A stretch of DNA of 64,000 bases. Source: Fischerella thermalis PCC 7521 (GTDB taxonomy: Bacteria > Cyanobacteriota > Cyanobacteriia > Cyanobacteriales > Nostocaceae). Shown here one piece after another: positions 1 through 9,127 of the stretch (its first letter is position 1; the number at the start of each line of letters is the position of its first letter). Location: positions 58,377 through 122,376 of the forward strand of contig NZ_AJLL01000077.1 of NCBI RefSeq assembly GCF_000317225.1, read 5' to 3'. Both the position numbers and the translations under genes were made by a program. The notes beneath the pieces were generated by a model. That model saw only the letters and a list, made by a program, of their open reading frames with translations, made no database searches and had not been told where the DNA came from.

Positions 1-475
1 AATTACATAAAGGCGACATGTAATCTTTGTCAGATATTGAACCTGTACAAAAGCCTTCTTGAGTTCTAAGTTGCAAATAATTTTCTAAATCTTTTGTGCG
101 TTGTTTAGTCAGTCGTTCCAAACATTGATTGCGAAAGATTTCATAACCTGTCCCACCCCGAGATTCATAAACTTCAAAATCACAGGTGTTGTCACGAAAT
201 ACAATCCATGCTTGTTGTCCTTTAATAAGTCGTTGCTTTGGCTCTGTTTTAGTGATTGCAAGAACTTTTTGATAAACTTGATTGAGCTTTTTGTCTGCGG
301 CTGCGTACGATTGTTGGGAACAATATCTCAGTTCTGGTGTCGCAGTGGCTTTCGAGCAGTCAATTGCTGGCTTTTGCGCGATCGCTTCAGTTGGTGTAGC
401 TAAGCTAGGGATGACTAGAACTGATAAAAATGCGATCGCACTCAAAATCAAGGCAATAAATAATCTCTTATACAT
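1..475 (-). CDS. DUF1311 / LprI-like secreted protein, 3' end cut by window edge
   Basis: The frame starts with ATG at 475 and runs leftwards off the window without a stop, so 158 codons are visible and the C-terminus is missing. Residues 1-34 look like a signal peptide: MYKR, a long hydrophobic core, then a small-residue site near TEAIAQ. The mature part begins DCSKATATPELRYCS and continues with AADKKLNQVYQKVL, a Trp, CDFE and FRNQCLERL. This spacing of Cys, Trp and Leu is that of the DUF1311/LprI family of small periplasmic proteins. LprI from mycobacteria inhibits lysozyme; whether cyanobacterial members do so is not known. Two HIP1-like sites fall in the first 100 bases of the gene. The assignment rests on motif recognition only. 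Confidence 0.75.
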   Translation of the reverse strand, partial: MYKRLFIALILSAIAFLSVLVIPSLATPTEAIAQKPAIDCSKATATPELRYCSQQSYAAADKKLNQVYQKVLAITKTEPKQRLIKGQQAWIVFRDNTCDFEVYESRGGTGYEIFRNQCLERLTKQRTKDLENYLQLRTQEGFCTGSISDKDYMSPLCN

Positions 476-909
476 ATGCTTTTAATGAAAAAATTCAAAA
501 TATTCTTTAATGCTCACACTGGCAACTTTAATCATTAAGATGCTTGACCCAAGTTATTTTAGGTAATTTTATTGTATTAAAAGTCATAATAAATACTATA
601 TTACTGTTTCTAATAAACAGTATCTCCAAGCTGTATCATTTTTGTCAATATATAAATAACATAGCCCCTCTCCATATGTTGGAGAGAAGCTATGGCTGAG
701 GGAATTTTAAGATAATTGGTTCAAGTTAGAGGATTAGGTATAACTCTTGAGATATAGCTGAGCGTAATTGCTTTACCGCTCTATAACTATCTACTAAACC
801 ATGGCAGTCCATTCCGGAAACTTTCCAAAAATTTTTGAACAGAGTCTTCAATTGTTGAAACTAGCTTGCAGTCTGGATTCCACAGTTTTACTTCCTAAAC
901 AAGTATTTG
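476..909. other. Intergenic stretch, no gene seen
   Basis: AT-rich spacer between the DUF1311 gene and the decayed restriction gene, whose 5' and 3' ends respectively face it. It holds one short hairpin near 665-683 (CTCTCC and GGAGAG arms). No convincing frame was found on either strand. The part at 840-909 might be a further decayed 3' remnant of the neighbouring pseudogene, but I could not align it to the family. Confidence 0.5.
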
Positions 910-1960
910 CTAAAGTGCAAAGAAATGTGCAAAATTATCTGTCCGTAAAGCAACTGGATCTATAATGTGCGATCGCAAAATTTCATCCATCCGTTCCTCA
1001 GATATACCAGCTTCTTTCTGGAGGCGAGATAAATAGATACTGGGTGCATTACCACCAATAAATTTGTTAGTTCTAGATGATAAAGGAGTTTTGTTTACAA
1101 CACTATCGTAAAGTTCGGGTTTAATACCATTCTTGTCACACCAACTTCGAGGAAAAATATGATGAATATCAATAGATTCCTCAAAGTACTTCAAAGTGTC
1201 AATTTCAAAACCCGTAAGGAAATCGCATCCTCCATCTCGCAATAGCAAAGCAGACAAACCTTTATAAGCAGCACTGCGGCGTGTATAGAGTCTTACTAGT
1301 CGATTTGGAGCAAAATTAGCATCTTTGATTGTGTCAGGTTCAGAATCACCAGATTCAATCCATCTCAACACTTGCGTCAAGTCTTTAGCAATTCGGCTTT
1401 CAATCGCACTACTATAAAGCTCGCCAAAAACTCCACACCAATACCAACGTACCAACTTAGCACGTATTGGATCTGTATCACTGCGATCGCCTAATACTGC
1501 AAAGATAGCTGCCAGAACTGTTAGTTGTGGTTGATAAGGTAAATCTCTAGCAGAAAATATTTTTTGTGTATAGAGTAATTTGGCAGCTTTTTCAAATCCC
1601 TTAGTGACTTTATCAGCCCAATCTTTGTATTCTTCTAATTTCAGATTTAGAATATCTTTCAATTGGACGAGCCTCAAACCGCACATCAGGATTACCAGTT
1701 TCCAACATCATAACAACTCCAACTGGATAGGAGAGCGAAATGCTGGCTAATATGCTACGTATCTGCTCATCATCCCAAACCCAAGGACGCTGAAAATCGG
1801 GTAGCTGTGTTTTTCCATCCTTCATACTTCGCAAAATATCAAAAAGTGCTTCAGTAGTATGGTCAAAACTTTTGATCGCTGGCATATCTTTGAAATATAT
1901 ATGAGAAAGACATGTTTTTAGCTTTCCCAAATTCCGCCTCAGCCTAACTTTGATCAACAA
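910..1960 (-). pseudogene. Decayed GmrSD-type (DUF262 + HNH) restriction-like gene
   Basis: Two overlapping minus-strand frames carry the two ends of one protein. The upstream frame (1613-1960) has the DUF262 N-terminal signature LPDFQRPWVWDDEQIRSIL and YPVGVVMMLETGNPDVRF, then runs out of frame. The downstream frame (910-1686) begins without a natural start and carries the C-terminal half, including the HNH core IHHIFPRSWC and NKTPLSSRTN. The intervening region of the family, with the DGQQR nucleotide-handling motif and over 150 residues, is missing. Intact proteins are about 550-650 residues; the parts here total about 370. The frame also stops right after FFAL, earlier than usual. I infer an internal deletion plus frameshift, so the gene is inactive. 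Intact relatives are modification-dependent type IV restriction enzymes. Confidence 0.8.
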
Positions 1961-2017
1961 ACATTAAGGCAGGTTACGGCTACGTCTAATATCAAGTCTG
2001 CTTAATTACCTATAATC

Positions 2018-2082
2018 AAAAACCTCACCCCGCCCTATCGGGTACTCCTCTCCGAACTCGCGGAGAGGGGCTGGGGGTGAGG
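2018..2082 (-). terminator. Palindromic repeat acting as likely metH terminator
   Basis: Starting three bases past the metH stop on the minus strand there is a long palindrome with outer arms CCTCACCCC / GGGGTGAGG and an inner hairpin CTCTCCG / CGGAGAG, followed by TTTTTG. It looks like an interspersed cyanobacterial repeat that has been recruited as a rho-independent terminator. Confidence 0.65.
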
Positions 2083-2084
2083 TA

Positions 2085-5000
2085 CTACGCACTAAAATAC
2101 TTCGCTACTGGATGGTAACAAATAATCGCCGTCGTAGATTGCTCCGGATACAACTGCTCACTCTCATCCATATACAAATTAATCCGCTTAGCCCCCAACA
2201 ACTCCAGCTGCTTGTACTGATCCTGGATATTCGGACACGCTGGATAGCCAAAACTGTACCTTGATCCTCGATACCTCTGTGCCAACACATCCCGAATATT
2301 ATCCGGTTCCTCAGCAGCAAAACCCAACTCCCGACGAATCCGTGCATGAGTCCACTCAGCCAAAGCCTCCGCCATCTGCACCGCCAAACCGTGGAAATAC
2401 AAATAATCAGTATACTGATTATCCGCAAACAACTTCTGCGCGTACACAGTCGCCACTTCACCCACCGTCACCGCCTGCATCGGGAACACATCAATCACTC
2501 CCGACTCCTTCGGCGCAAAGAAATCAGCAATACACAACCTCCTCAACGACTTCTGTCGAGGAAACTCAAAAGTTGCTCTTACCTCTGCGTCCTCTGCGTC
2601 TTGGCGGTTCCAATCATAAACATACAAACTATTCCCCTCAGCCTGACAAGGAAAATACCCATATATCACCTGCGGCTGCAACAAATTCTCTGCAACAATC
2701 CGCTGCTTCCACTTCTCCAAAATCGGATACACCTTCTCATGCAAAAAAGCCTGATATTCCTCCTTAGATTGCTCCTTCGGCTTGCGAAACTGCCACTGTC
2801 CCGCAATCAAAGCTTGCAAATCCAAATACCAGAAAACCTCTTCCCAACTTATATCACTCGGCTGCAACAACCGAGTTCCCCAGAAAGGCGGCGTGGGACG
2901 TGGGATATCTACCGCCACCGCTTCTGAACGCCTGGTGTCCACTTCTGTTGCTTCAACAGCTGCTTTTACTTCAACTTCTTCTCTTACCACAGGTTCCTTA
3001 TGTCCATTTTGGGGTGCTTGGGCAAACTCATCCAAGAATCCTTTCAAATCATCCCACTTACCAGCCGCTTTCGCTGGCATTAACTTGTCCATAAAGTGCA
3101 AATCTGAAAATGCATCCTTGCCATATACCACCTTACCTTTATAAGTATTCTGGCAATCTTCATAAACAAACTTGGGAGTCAGCGCTGCACCCCCCAAAAT
3201 CACCGGAACAGTAATTCCCTTCTCATTAAATACCTCCAAATTTTCCTTCATGAAGGCAGTGGACTTCACCAGCAACCCACTCATTGCAATACAATCAGCC
3301 TTGTGCTTCTCGTATGCTTCGATAATGCTTTCCACCGACTGCTTAATTCCCAGGTTAATAACCCTGTAACCGTTGTTGGACAGAATAATATCTACCAGGT
3401 TTTTACCAATATCGTGAACATCACCCTTAACTGTGGCAATAATAAATGTACCCTTAGCATTATCGCCAGCTGCTGATTTTTCCATGAACGGTTCAAGATA
3501 CGCCACCGCCGCCTTCATGGTTTCGGCTGACTGCAACACAAAAGGTAGCTGCATTTGTCCAGAACCGAACAACTCACCTACCACTTTCATCCCATCTAGC
3601 AAGAAAATGTTAATAATATCCAAAGCCGGATATTTCTTTAACGCTTCGGCGAGTGCTATATCCAAACCAATGCGTTCACCATCAATGATGTGACGCTTAA
3701 GACGTTCTTCAATCGGGAGATTTTCATCAACACCTTTGTCGCGTTTTGTTGTCACCCCTTCAAACATCTTGGTTAATTCCGCCAAAGGATCATAAACGCA
3801 GACATCACCCTCAAATTTGCGCTCATCGTAAATTAGCTGGCGACAGACTTGTTGATGCTTCTCCTCAATTTTTGCAAGTGGTAAAATTTTGTTAGCACTG
3901 ACAATCGCCGCATCCATACCCGCAGCCATAGCTTCGTGTAAGAACATCGAGTTCAGTACTATCCTAGCTGCGGGACTCAGACCAAAGGAAATATTAGACA
4001 CACCCAAGACTACATGACAACCAGGCAATTCCTGGCGGATGCGACGGATGGCTTCGATAGTGGCTTTGGCATTTTCTCGGTCTTCTTCAATGCCGGTAGA
4101 AATTGGTAAAGCTAAAGTATCAAAAAATATCTCGTGGGCAGGGATACCGTATTCCAAGGCTTGACGATAGGCGCGCTGAGCAATTTGGAATTTCTTGTCA
4201 GCAGTCCGTGCCATCCCCTCTTCATCGATAGTACCAATAACTACACCAGCACCGTACTTTTTCGCTAACTCCAACACTTTCAAGAAACGCGGTTCACCAT
4301 CTTCGTAGTTGGTGGAGTTCAACAAACACTTACCACCTGCTACTTTTAAACCCGCTTCCATCTTTTCCCATTCCGTGGAGTCGAGCATCAAGGGAAGTGT
4401 CACATTGTTGACAATGCGCGAAACCAATTCGTGCATATCGCGGACACCATCACGTCCGACATAATCGACGTTGATATCCAGAATGTGTGCGCCTTCTTTG
4501 ACTTGCGCCCTCGCCATTGATACCAGTCCGTCCCAATCTTCCGCATTCAGCAATTCGCGGCATTTTTTAGAACCACTGGCGTTGATGCGTTCACCAATAA
4601 TTAAGAAAGAATTGTCTTGTTCGTAAGGCTGAATACTATAAATTGATGCTGCGGCTGGTTCTAGCTTTGGTTCTCTAACTTTTGGCTTGAGTTCTTTGGC
4701 AATTTCTGCTAATTGTTGAATGTGTTCTGGACGTGTCCCACAGCAACCCCCAATTACTTGGACACCCAAGTCTTCAACAAAATGCATCAATGACATCCGC
4801 AATTCCATTGGTGTCAAGCGATAGTGTGCTTGTCCACCGACGTTTTCTGGTAAACCCGCATTGGGAATACAAGAAACTACGAAAGGTGAATGTTCTGAAA
4901 GATACTTAATATGCGGCTTCATCAGGTCTGGTCCAGTAGCACAGTTCAGGCCCAGAATGTCTATTGGATAAGGCTCCAAAATAGTTAGTACAGCATTAAT

Positions 5001-5624
5001 TTCCGTACCAACTAACATTGTCCCCATTGTTTCCATTGTCACAGAAACCATGAGAGGACGGCGATCGCCTTTTTTGGCAAAGACTTCTTCAATACCATTC
5101 AACGCTGCTTTGATTTGCAGCACATCCTGACAGGTCTCGACAATAAATAAATCGACACCCCCATCCCACAACGCCTCTGCTTGTTGGGCGAAAGCATCTT
5201 TCATTGTGTCAAAATCAATGTGTCCCAGAGTTGGCAATTTGGTTGTCGGTCCCATTGAACCAGCCACAAACCGGGGTTTTTCTGGAGTAGAGAATTCTGC
5301 GGCGACGCGTTTTGCCAATTGGGCGGCAGTTTTGTTGAGGTAATATGCTTTGTCAGCAAGACCATATTCTGCCAATACTATAGATGTACCGCCAAAAGTA
5401 TCAGTTTCGATCACATCTGCACCCGCAGCCAGAAAATCGCGGTGAACCTTAGCCACAGCCTCAGGTTTGGTATGAACTAGGTATTCGTTGCAACCTTCAT
5501 ATTCAGGGCCACCGAAATCTTCAGCGACGAGATTTTGCCTTTGCAAGTTAGTTCCCATCGCACCGTCGAAGACAATAACCGGACGCTCAGGACTGTGCAA
5601 ACGTTCTAAAAAGGGATGAGTCAT
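2085..5624 (-). CDS. metH: Cobalamin-dependent methionine synthase
   Basis: Transfers a methyl group from 5-methyltetrahydrofolate to homocysteine through cobalamin. I chose ATG at 5624 because the protein then begins [15 protein letters not shown] as in relatives; an upstream in-frame start at 5654 would add ten residues. All four modules are present in order. The homocysteine domain (about 1-315) has zinc ligands in GLNCATGPD and [11 protein letters not shown]. The folate (pterin) domain (about 340-610) has [10 protein letters not shown]. The cobalamin cap and binding domain (about 650-890) has DVHDIGKN with the cobalt-ligating His. The SAM-dependent reactivation domain (about 930-1179) has [11 protein letters not shown]. 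Length (1179) is normal apart from a repeat-derived insertion around residues 1004-1016. The gene is transcribed alone and diverges from argS. Confidence 0.97.
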   Translation of the reverse strand: MTHPFLERLHSPERPVIVFDGAMGTNLQRQNLVAEDFGGPEYEGCNEYLVHTKPEAVAKVHRDFLAAGADVIETDTFGGTSIVLAEYGLADKAYYLNKTAAQLAKRVAAEFSTPEKPRFVAGSMGPTTKLPTLGHIDFDTMKDAFAQQAEALWDGGVDLFIVETCQDVLQIKAALNGIEEVFAKKGDRRPLMVSVTMETMGTMLVGTEINAVLTILEPYPIDILGLNCATGPDLMKPHIKYLSEHSPFVVSCIPNAGLPENVGGQAHYRLTPMELRMSLMHFVEDLGVQVIGGCCGTRPEHIQQLAEIAKELKPKVREPKLEPAAASIYSIQPYEQDNSFLIIGERINASGSKKCRELLNAEDWDGLVSMARAQVKEGAHILDINVDYVGRDGVRDMHELVSRIVNNVTLPLMLDSTEWEKMEAGLKVAGGKCLLNSTNYEDGEPRFLKVLELAKKYGAGVVIGTIDEEGMARTADKKFQIAQRAYRQALEYGIPAHEIFFDTLALPISTGIEEDRENAKATIEAIRRIRQELPGCHVVLGVSNISFGLSPAARIVLNSMFLHEAMAAGMDAAIVSANKILPLAKIEEKHQQVCRQLIYDERKFEGDVCVYDPLAELTKMFEGVTTKRDKGVDENLPIEERLKRHIIDGERIGLDIALAEALKKYPALDIINIFLLDGMKVVGELFGSGQMQLPFVLQSAETMKAAVAYLEPFMEKSAAGDNAKGTFIIATVKGDVHDIGKNLVDIILSNNGYRVINLGIKQSVESIIEAYEKHKADCIAMSGLLVKSTAFMKENLEVFNEKGITVPVILGGAALTPKFVYEDCQNTYKGKVVYGKDAFSDLHFMDKLMPAKAAGKWDDLKGFLDEFAQAPQNGHKEPVVREEVEVKAAVEATEVDTRRSEAVAVDIPRPTPPFWGTRLLQPSDISWEEVFWYLDLQALIAGQWQFRKPKEQSKEEYQAFLHEKVYPILEKWKQRIVAENLLQPQVIYGYFPCQAEGNSLYVYDWNRQDAEDAEVRATFEFPRQKSLRRLCIADFFAPKESGVIDVFPMQAVTVGEVATVYAQKLFADNQYTDYLYFHGLAVQMAEALAEWTHARIRRELGFAAEEPDNIRDVLAQRYRGSRYSFGYPACPNIQDQYKQLELLGAKRINLYMDESEQLYPEQSTTAIICYHPVAKYFSA
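2579..2610. repeat. Interspersed CTCTGCGTC/TTGGCGGTT repeat inside metH
   Basis: Two copies of CTCTGCGTC followed by TTGGCGGTTC lie within the metH frame. The same words occur between genes at 5731-5760, 5802-5826, 24442-24470, 31078-31098 and 54693-54720 and inside the coding region at 26893-26930. In metH they encode residues [11 protein letters not shown] in the reactivation domain. Confidence 0.75.
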
Positions 5625-5928
5625 ATTTGCCAAAAGAAATTTGGTTACTCTCAATAATTCAACTTAATTTATTATTTGCCAAAATTTCTACTGTTTCAGG
5701 ATAAGGTTTAAAAGTAGAGATGAAGAAGAAACCGCCATGACGCCAAGAACGCCAAGAAGATACCGCGATTTGATCACTAAAGAGTAGAATATTAAGAAAA
5801 ATTCTGCGTTCCTCTGCGTTTAAATTTATGCAAAGTAGTAGTTGGATTATGCGATCGCATTTTAAAGCTAGAATAATCAGGTCGTGAAAGATATTGAATT
5901 AGTTACTGCCTGCTTCCCAACAATATAT
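5625..5928. other. Divergent spacer between metH and argS with interspersed repeats
   Basis: Spacer holding promoters for both genes. It contains a copy of the GCCAAGAACGCCAAG repeat at 5731-5760, a copy of the TCTGCGTTCCTCTGCGTT repeat at 5802-5826, and a HIP1 site near 5850. I could not assign clear promoter boxes. Confidence 0.5.
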
Positions 5929-7686
5929 ATGAACGCTACACAAGAATTATTAAAAGAAAAATTACAGCAAGCTTTGGTGACAGCTTTTGGTGCGGAGTTC
6001 GCCGGAGTAGATCCGGTGTTGGTTGCAGCCAGCAATCCTAAATTTGGTGATTATCAGGCGAATGTAGCTTTATCTTTAGCAAAACGTTTAGGACAACAGC
6101 CAAGGGCGATCGCTCAAGCTATAGTTGATCAATTGGATGTATCTGATATTTGCAAACCACCGGAAGTTGCTGGGCCCGGTTTTATCAATCTCAAACTCAC
6201 GACAGAATACCTAGAAGCACAACTGGCGGCGCTGCAAGCAGATTCCAGGTTGGGAGTTGCTAAAGCGAAAACGCCAAAGCGGGAAATTGTGGATTTTTCT
6301 AGTCCCAATATTGCCAAAGAAATGCACGTTGGACACCTGCGTTCTACAATTATTGGAGATAGTATTGCCCGAATTTTAGAATTTCGGGGTCATGACGTGC
6401 TGCGGTTAAATCATGTTGGTGATTGGGGAACGCAGTTTGGAATGTTAATTACATATCTGCGGGAAGTTTACCCAGAAGCCCTGACAACTGCTAATGCTTT
6501 AGATATTGGTGATTTAGTTACCTTTTATAAGCAAGCTAAAAAGCGGTTTGATGAAGACGAAGCTTTCCAAGAACAAGCACGCCAAGAAGTCGTCAGATTA
6601 CAAGCAGGCGCAGCAGATACAATTCATGCTTGGAAATTATTGTGTGAACAGTCAAGGACAGAGTTTCAAGTCATTTACGACTTGTTAGATATTAAGGTGC
6701 AAGAACGGGGCGAGTCTTTCTACAATCCCTTCCTACCAAAAGTTGTAGAAGATTTAGAACAGACTGGTTTGCTGGTAGAAGATCAAGGGGCAAAATGCGT
6801 TTTCTTGGAAGGATTTACCAATAAAGAAGGTGAACCACTGCCTTTGATTGTGCAAAAATCTGATGGTGGTTACAACTACGCAACCACAGATTTAGCTGCT
6901 ATTCGCTACCGGATTCAAGAAGATCATGCCAAACGCATAATTTATGTTACAGATGCTGGACAAGCAAACCATTTTGCCCAAGTGTTTCAAGTAGCCTACA
7001 AGGCGGGGTGGGTTCCCGATGATGTGGAACTTGTTCACGTTCCCTTCGGTTTGGTGCTGGGTGAAGATGGGAAGAAATTCAAAACCCGTTCTGGAGATAC
7101 GGTACGGTTACGGGATTTACTAGATGAAGCGATCGCTCGAGCACGTGCAGACCTAGAAAATAGATTAATACAAGAGGGACGACAAGAAACAGAACAGTTC
7201 AAAGCTAACGTTGCCAAAGTAGTTGGGATCAGTGCGGTGAAGTATGCAGATTTGAGTCAAAACCGCACCAGCAACTACGTTTTTAGCTATGACAAAATGC
7301 TCTCCCTCAAAGGTAATACCGCACCCTACATGCTTTATGCTTATGTCCGTACCCAAGGAATAAGCCGAGAAGGTAACGTAGATTTTGAAAAGTTAGGTAC
7401 AGATGCCAAAATTCTGTTACAGGAAGACACAGAATTAACTTTAGCAAAGCATTTGTTACAACTGGATGAAATTATTAGTGATGTTGAGCAGGATTTATTG
7501 CCGAATCGGTTATGTGAATACTTGTATCAACTCAGCGATAAATTTAACAAGTTCTACGAAAACTGTCCTGTTCTCAAATCAGAGGAACCAATCAGAACAT
7601 CACGTTTAGCACTGTGTTATTTAACAGCTAGAACGTTGAAGTTAGGACTGTCTTTGTTAGGAATTCAGGTATTGGAGCGGATGTAG
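5929..7686 (+). CDS. argS: Arginyl-tRNA synthetase
   Basis: Class I aminoacyl-tRNA synthetase that charges tRNA-Arg in the cytoplasm; 585 residues, normal for the family. The ATG at 5929 ([16 protein letters not shown]) is preferred; a GTG at 5884 would add 15 residues with no family support. The N-terminal Add1 domain includes [17 protein letters not shown], the HIGH motif appears as HVGHLRST, and the catalytic domain carries [12 protein letters not shown]. The KMSK loop is the usual arginine-type variant ([18 protein letters not shown]). The C-terminal DALR anticodon-binding domain ends in the typical LGIQVLERM. Single gene, no operon partner visible. Confidence 0.97.
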   Translation: MNATQELLKEKLQQALVTAFGAEFAGVDPVLVAASNPKFGDYQANVALSLAKRLGQQPRAIAQAIVDQLDVSDICKPPEVAGPGFINLKLTTEYLEAQLAALQADSRLGVAKAKTPKREIVDFSSPNIAKEMHVGHLRSTIIGDSIARILEFRGHDVLRLNHVGDWGTQFGMLITYLREVYPEALTTANALDIGDLVTFYKQAKKRFDEDEAFQEQARQEVVRLQAGAADTIHAWKLLCEQSRTEFQVIYDLLDIKVQERGESFYNPFLPKVVEDLEQTGLLVEDQGAKCVFLEGFTNKEGEPLPLIVQKSDGGYNYATTDLAAIRYRIQEDHAKRIIYVTDAGQANHFAQVFQVAYKAGWVPDDVELVHVPFGLVLGEDGKKFKTRSGDTVRLRDLLDEAIARARADLENRLIQEGRQETEQFKANVAKVVGISAVKYADLSQNRTSNYVFSYDKMLSLKGNTAPYMLYAYVRTQGISREGNVDFEKLGTDAKILLQEDTELTLAKHLLQLDEIISDVEQDLLPNRLCEYLYQLSDKFNKFYENCPVLKSEEPIRTSRLALCYLTARTLKLGLSLLGIQVLERM

Positions 7687-7948
7687 AATATGAAGTGGGG
7701 CTTTGCTGAAAAATGAAATTTTCCCTTCACGTTTAGGTAAATTAAATTACGCAATTGATCTGGAAATACACAGACACTACGATTAAATTTTAGTTAGGGG
7801 TAGAAATTAAATTCTAATTTTTACCCCAATTCGGTTTGGTTAATTTTTTGATTCCCTAGCTTTCTTGAAACCAGGGGAAATTCAACAGGTTACGTAAAGT
7901 CAAAGGTCAAGTTTTGACTTTTGTCTTGAAAAGTTCTAGGAGTATGTT

Positions 7949-8254
7949 ATGCGTCATCCTTTTGATTTAGACATCTCTGAGTTAGAAAAACTTGGTTTGT
8001 GCTTTGAAGAACTGAGCTATGATCAAAGCGAAAAAGTTACAGGTGGATATAACTATTTTCTCCCCCCTGAACTTGTTTCTCTGAGAGTTCAAGATGTATT
8101 CACTACTTTAGCTCTCGGTGAAGAAGGTGGAGATGATAGTAATCAAAATTCTGGTACCACTACAACGAGAAAGGATTACACATCCCCAGATGGACGTACA
8201 AAGAGTACTGAAGTGGTAACAAATTCTTGGCGTTCTAATTTCGTGACAAGCTAG
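7949..8254 (+). CDS. Orphan double-glycine-leader peptide (putative secreted peptide)
   Basis: 101 residues, ATG at 7949 preceded by a good ribosome site (TAGGAG). The first part, MRHPFDLDISELEKLG then LSYDQSEKVTGG, looks like a bacteriocin/RiPP leader: acidic and amphipathic, ending in a Gly-Gly that peptidase-containing ABC exporters cut. The rest (about 68 residues) is hydrophilic, rich in Thr, Ser, Asp and Asn, without Cys, and ends NSWRSNFVTS. No exporter, maturation enzyme or immunity gene is next to it, so it is an orphan and any export machinery must lie elsewhere. Function is unknown; the leader assignment is an inference from the sequence pattern. Confidence 0.65.
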   Translation: MRHPFDLDISELEKLGLCFEELSYDQSEKVTGGYNYFLPPELVSLRVQDVFTTLALGEEGGDDSNQNSGTTTTRKDYTSPDGRTKSTEVVTNSWRSNFVTS

Positions 8255-8309
8255 GTAAAGATGCTACTGAAAATATTGTTATTTTGACGATAAAGTTAGA
8301 AGGCAAAAC

Positions 8310-8346
8310 TCAGGAGTAGCATTTTTTGCGTAACTCCTGATTTTTG
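8310..8346 (+). terminator. Terminator of the 7949-8254 peptide gene
   Basis: Hairpin with perfect arms TCAGGAGT / ACTCCTGA followed by TTTTTG on the plus strand, 55 bases past the stop codon. Confidence 0.7.
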
Positions 8347-8373
8347 TTTAATGAAATTTTTAATTTTCATCAA

Positions 8374-8398
8374 ATAAAAAACCCCCTGTTGGGGGTTG
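8374..8398 (-). terminator. Terminator of the cox operon
   Basis: Hairpin ACCCCC TGTT GGGGGT. Read on the minus strand it is followed by TTTTTTATTT and lies just past the end of coxC. Confidence 0.7.
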
Positions 8399-8429
8399 TG
8401 TCATCAGAGATTGGAGTAAAAAATAATAC

Positions 8430-9047
8430 TCACAGTATATACAATAATCCGAATAGGATGATCCAAATCACGTCTACAAAGTGCCAATAAATTTCAGCAG
8501 CTTCAATGCCAAAGTGCTTTTCACTACTGTAGTGGCCCTTTTTGCGCGATCGCCACAGCACCGCTAAGATTGCTAAAACACCAATCGTCACGTGCAGTCC
8601 GTGGAAACCAGTTAAAACGTAAAATGCACTGGCAAATAAATTAGTAGTCAGACCAAATTCCAGGTGGAAGTATTCATACATCTGTCCCGCCAAGAAAATG
8701 ATCCCCATCACAGCAGTGATGGCAAACCACATTTGCATACCCCGCACATCATTCTTTTTGATGGCGGTATCGGCATTGTGAATCACAAAACTACTGGCAA
8801 TTAGGTTAATGGTGTTGACTCCAGGAAGTAATAACTCTAATTCTGGAGTACCTTCCGGCGGCCAAACCGGCAATGTCGAACGGAAAGCTAGGTAGGCTCC
8901 GAACAAACCCATAAAAATCATCCCTTCGGCAATCAGAAACACAATTAGTCCAAACAGACGATAGTCATGATGTTCTTCGTGGTGAGCAGCTTCTGCTGTG
9001 TGGTGATAATTTAGGGCTGTTTTTGCTGGGTCAATAGTTTGACTCAT
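8430..9047 (-). CDS. coxC: Cytochrome c oxidase subunit III
   Basis: Membrane subunit III of a haem-copper oxidase, 205 residues from the preferred ATG at 9047 (MSQTIDPAKTALNYHHTAEA). A longer frame to 9104 exists, but its first 19 residues come from an interspersed repeat (ATTCATAATTCAC type) and are probably not translated. The His-rich N-terminus is followed by five hydrophobic helices, with the family signatures FLIAEGMIFMGLFGAYLAFR, YVLTGFHGLHVTIG and YWHFVDVIWIILFGLLYIL. It is the last gene of coxB-coxA-coxC and is followed by a strong terminator. Confidence 0.94.
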   Translation of the reverse strand: MSQTIDPAKTALNYHHTAEAAHHEEHHDYRLFGLIVFLIAEGMIFMGLFGAYLAFRSTLPVWPPEGTPELELLLPGVNTINLIASSFVIHNADTAIKKNDVRGMQMWFAITAVMGIIFLAGQMYEYFHLEFGLTTNLFASAFYVLTGFHGLHVTIGVLAILAVLWRSRKKGHYSSEKHFGIEAAEIYWHFVDVIWIILFGLLYIL

Positions 9048-9127
9048 GAATCTTTTTGAAATTATGAATTGTGAATTGTGAATTATGAACAATGAATTCA
9101 GCATTCATCATTCATAATTCACATTAT

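Noticed and set aside
101..485. Two plus-strand frames at the left end
   Set aside because: They are antisense to the DUF1311 gene, whose signal peptide and family motifs read on the minus strand.
2105..3700. Several frames on plus and minus overlapping metH
   Set aside because: Shadows of the metH coding sequence; low complexity and no family resemblance.
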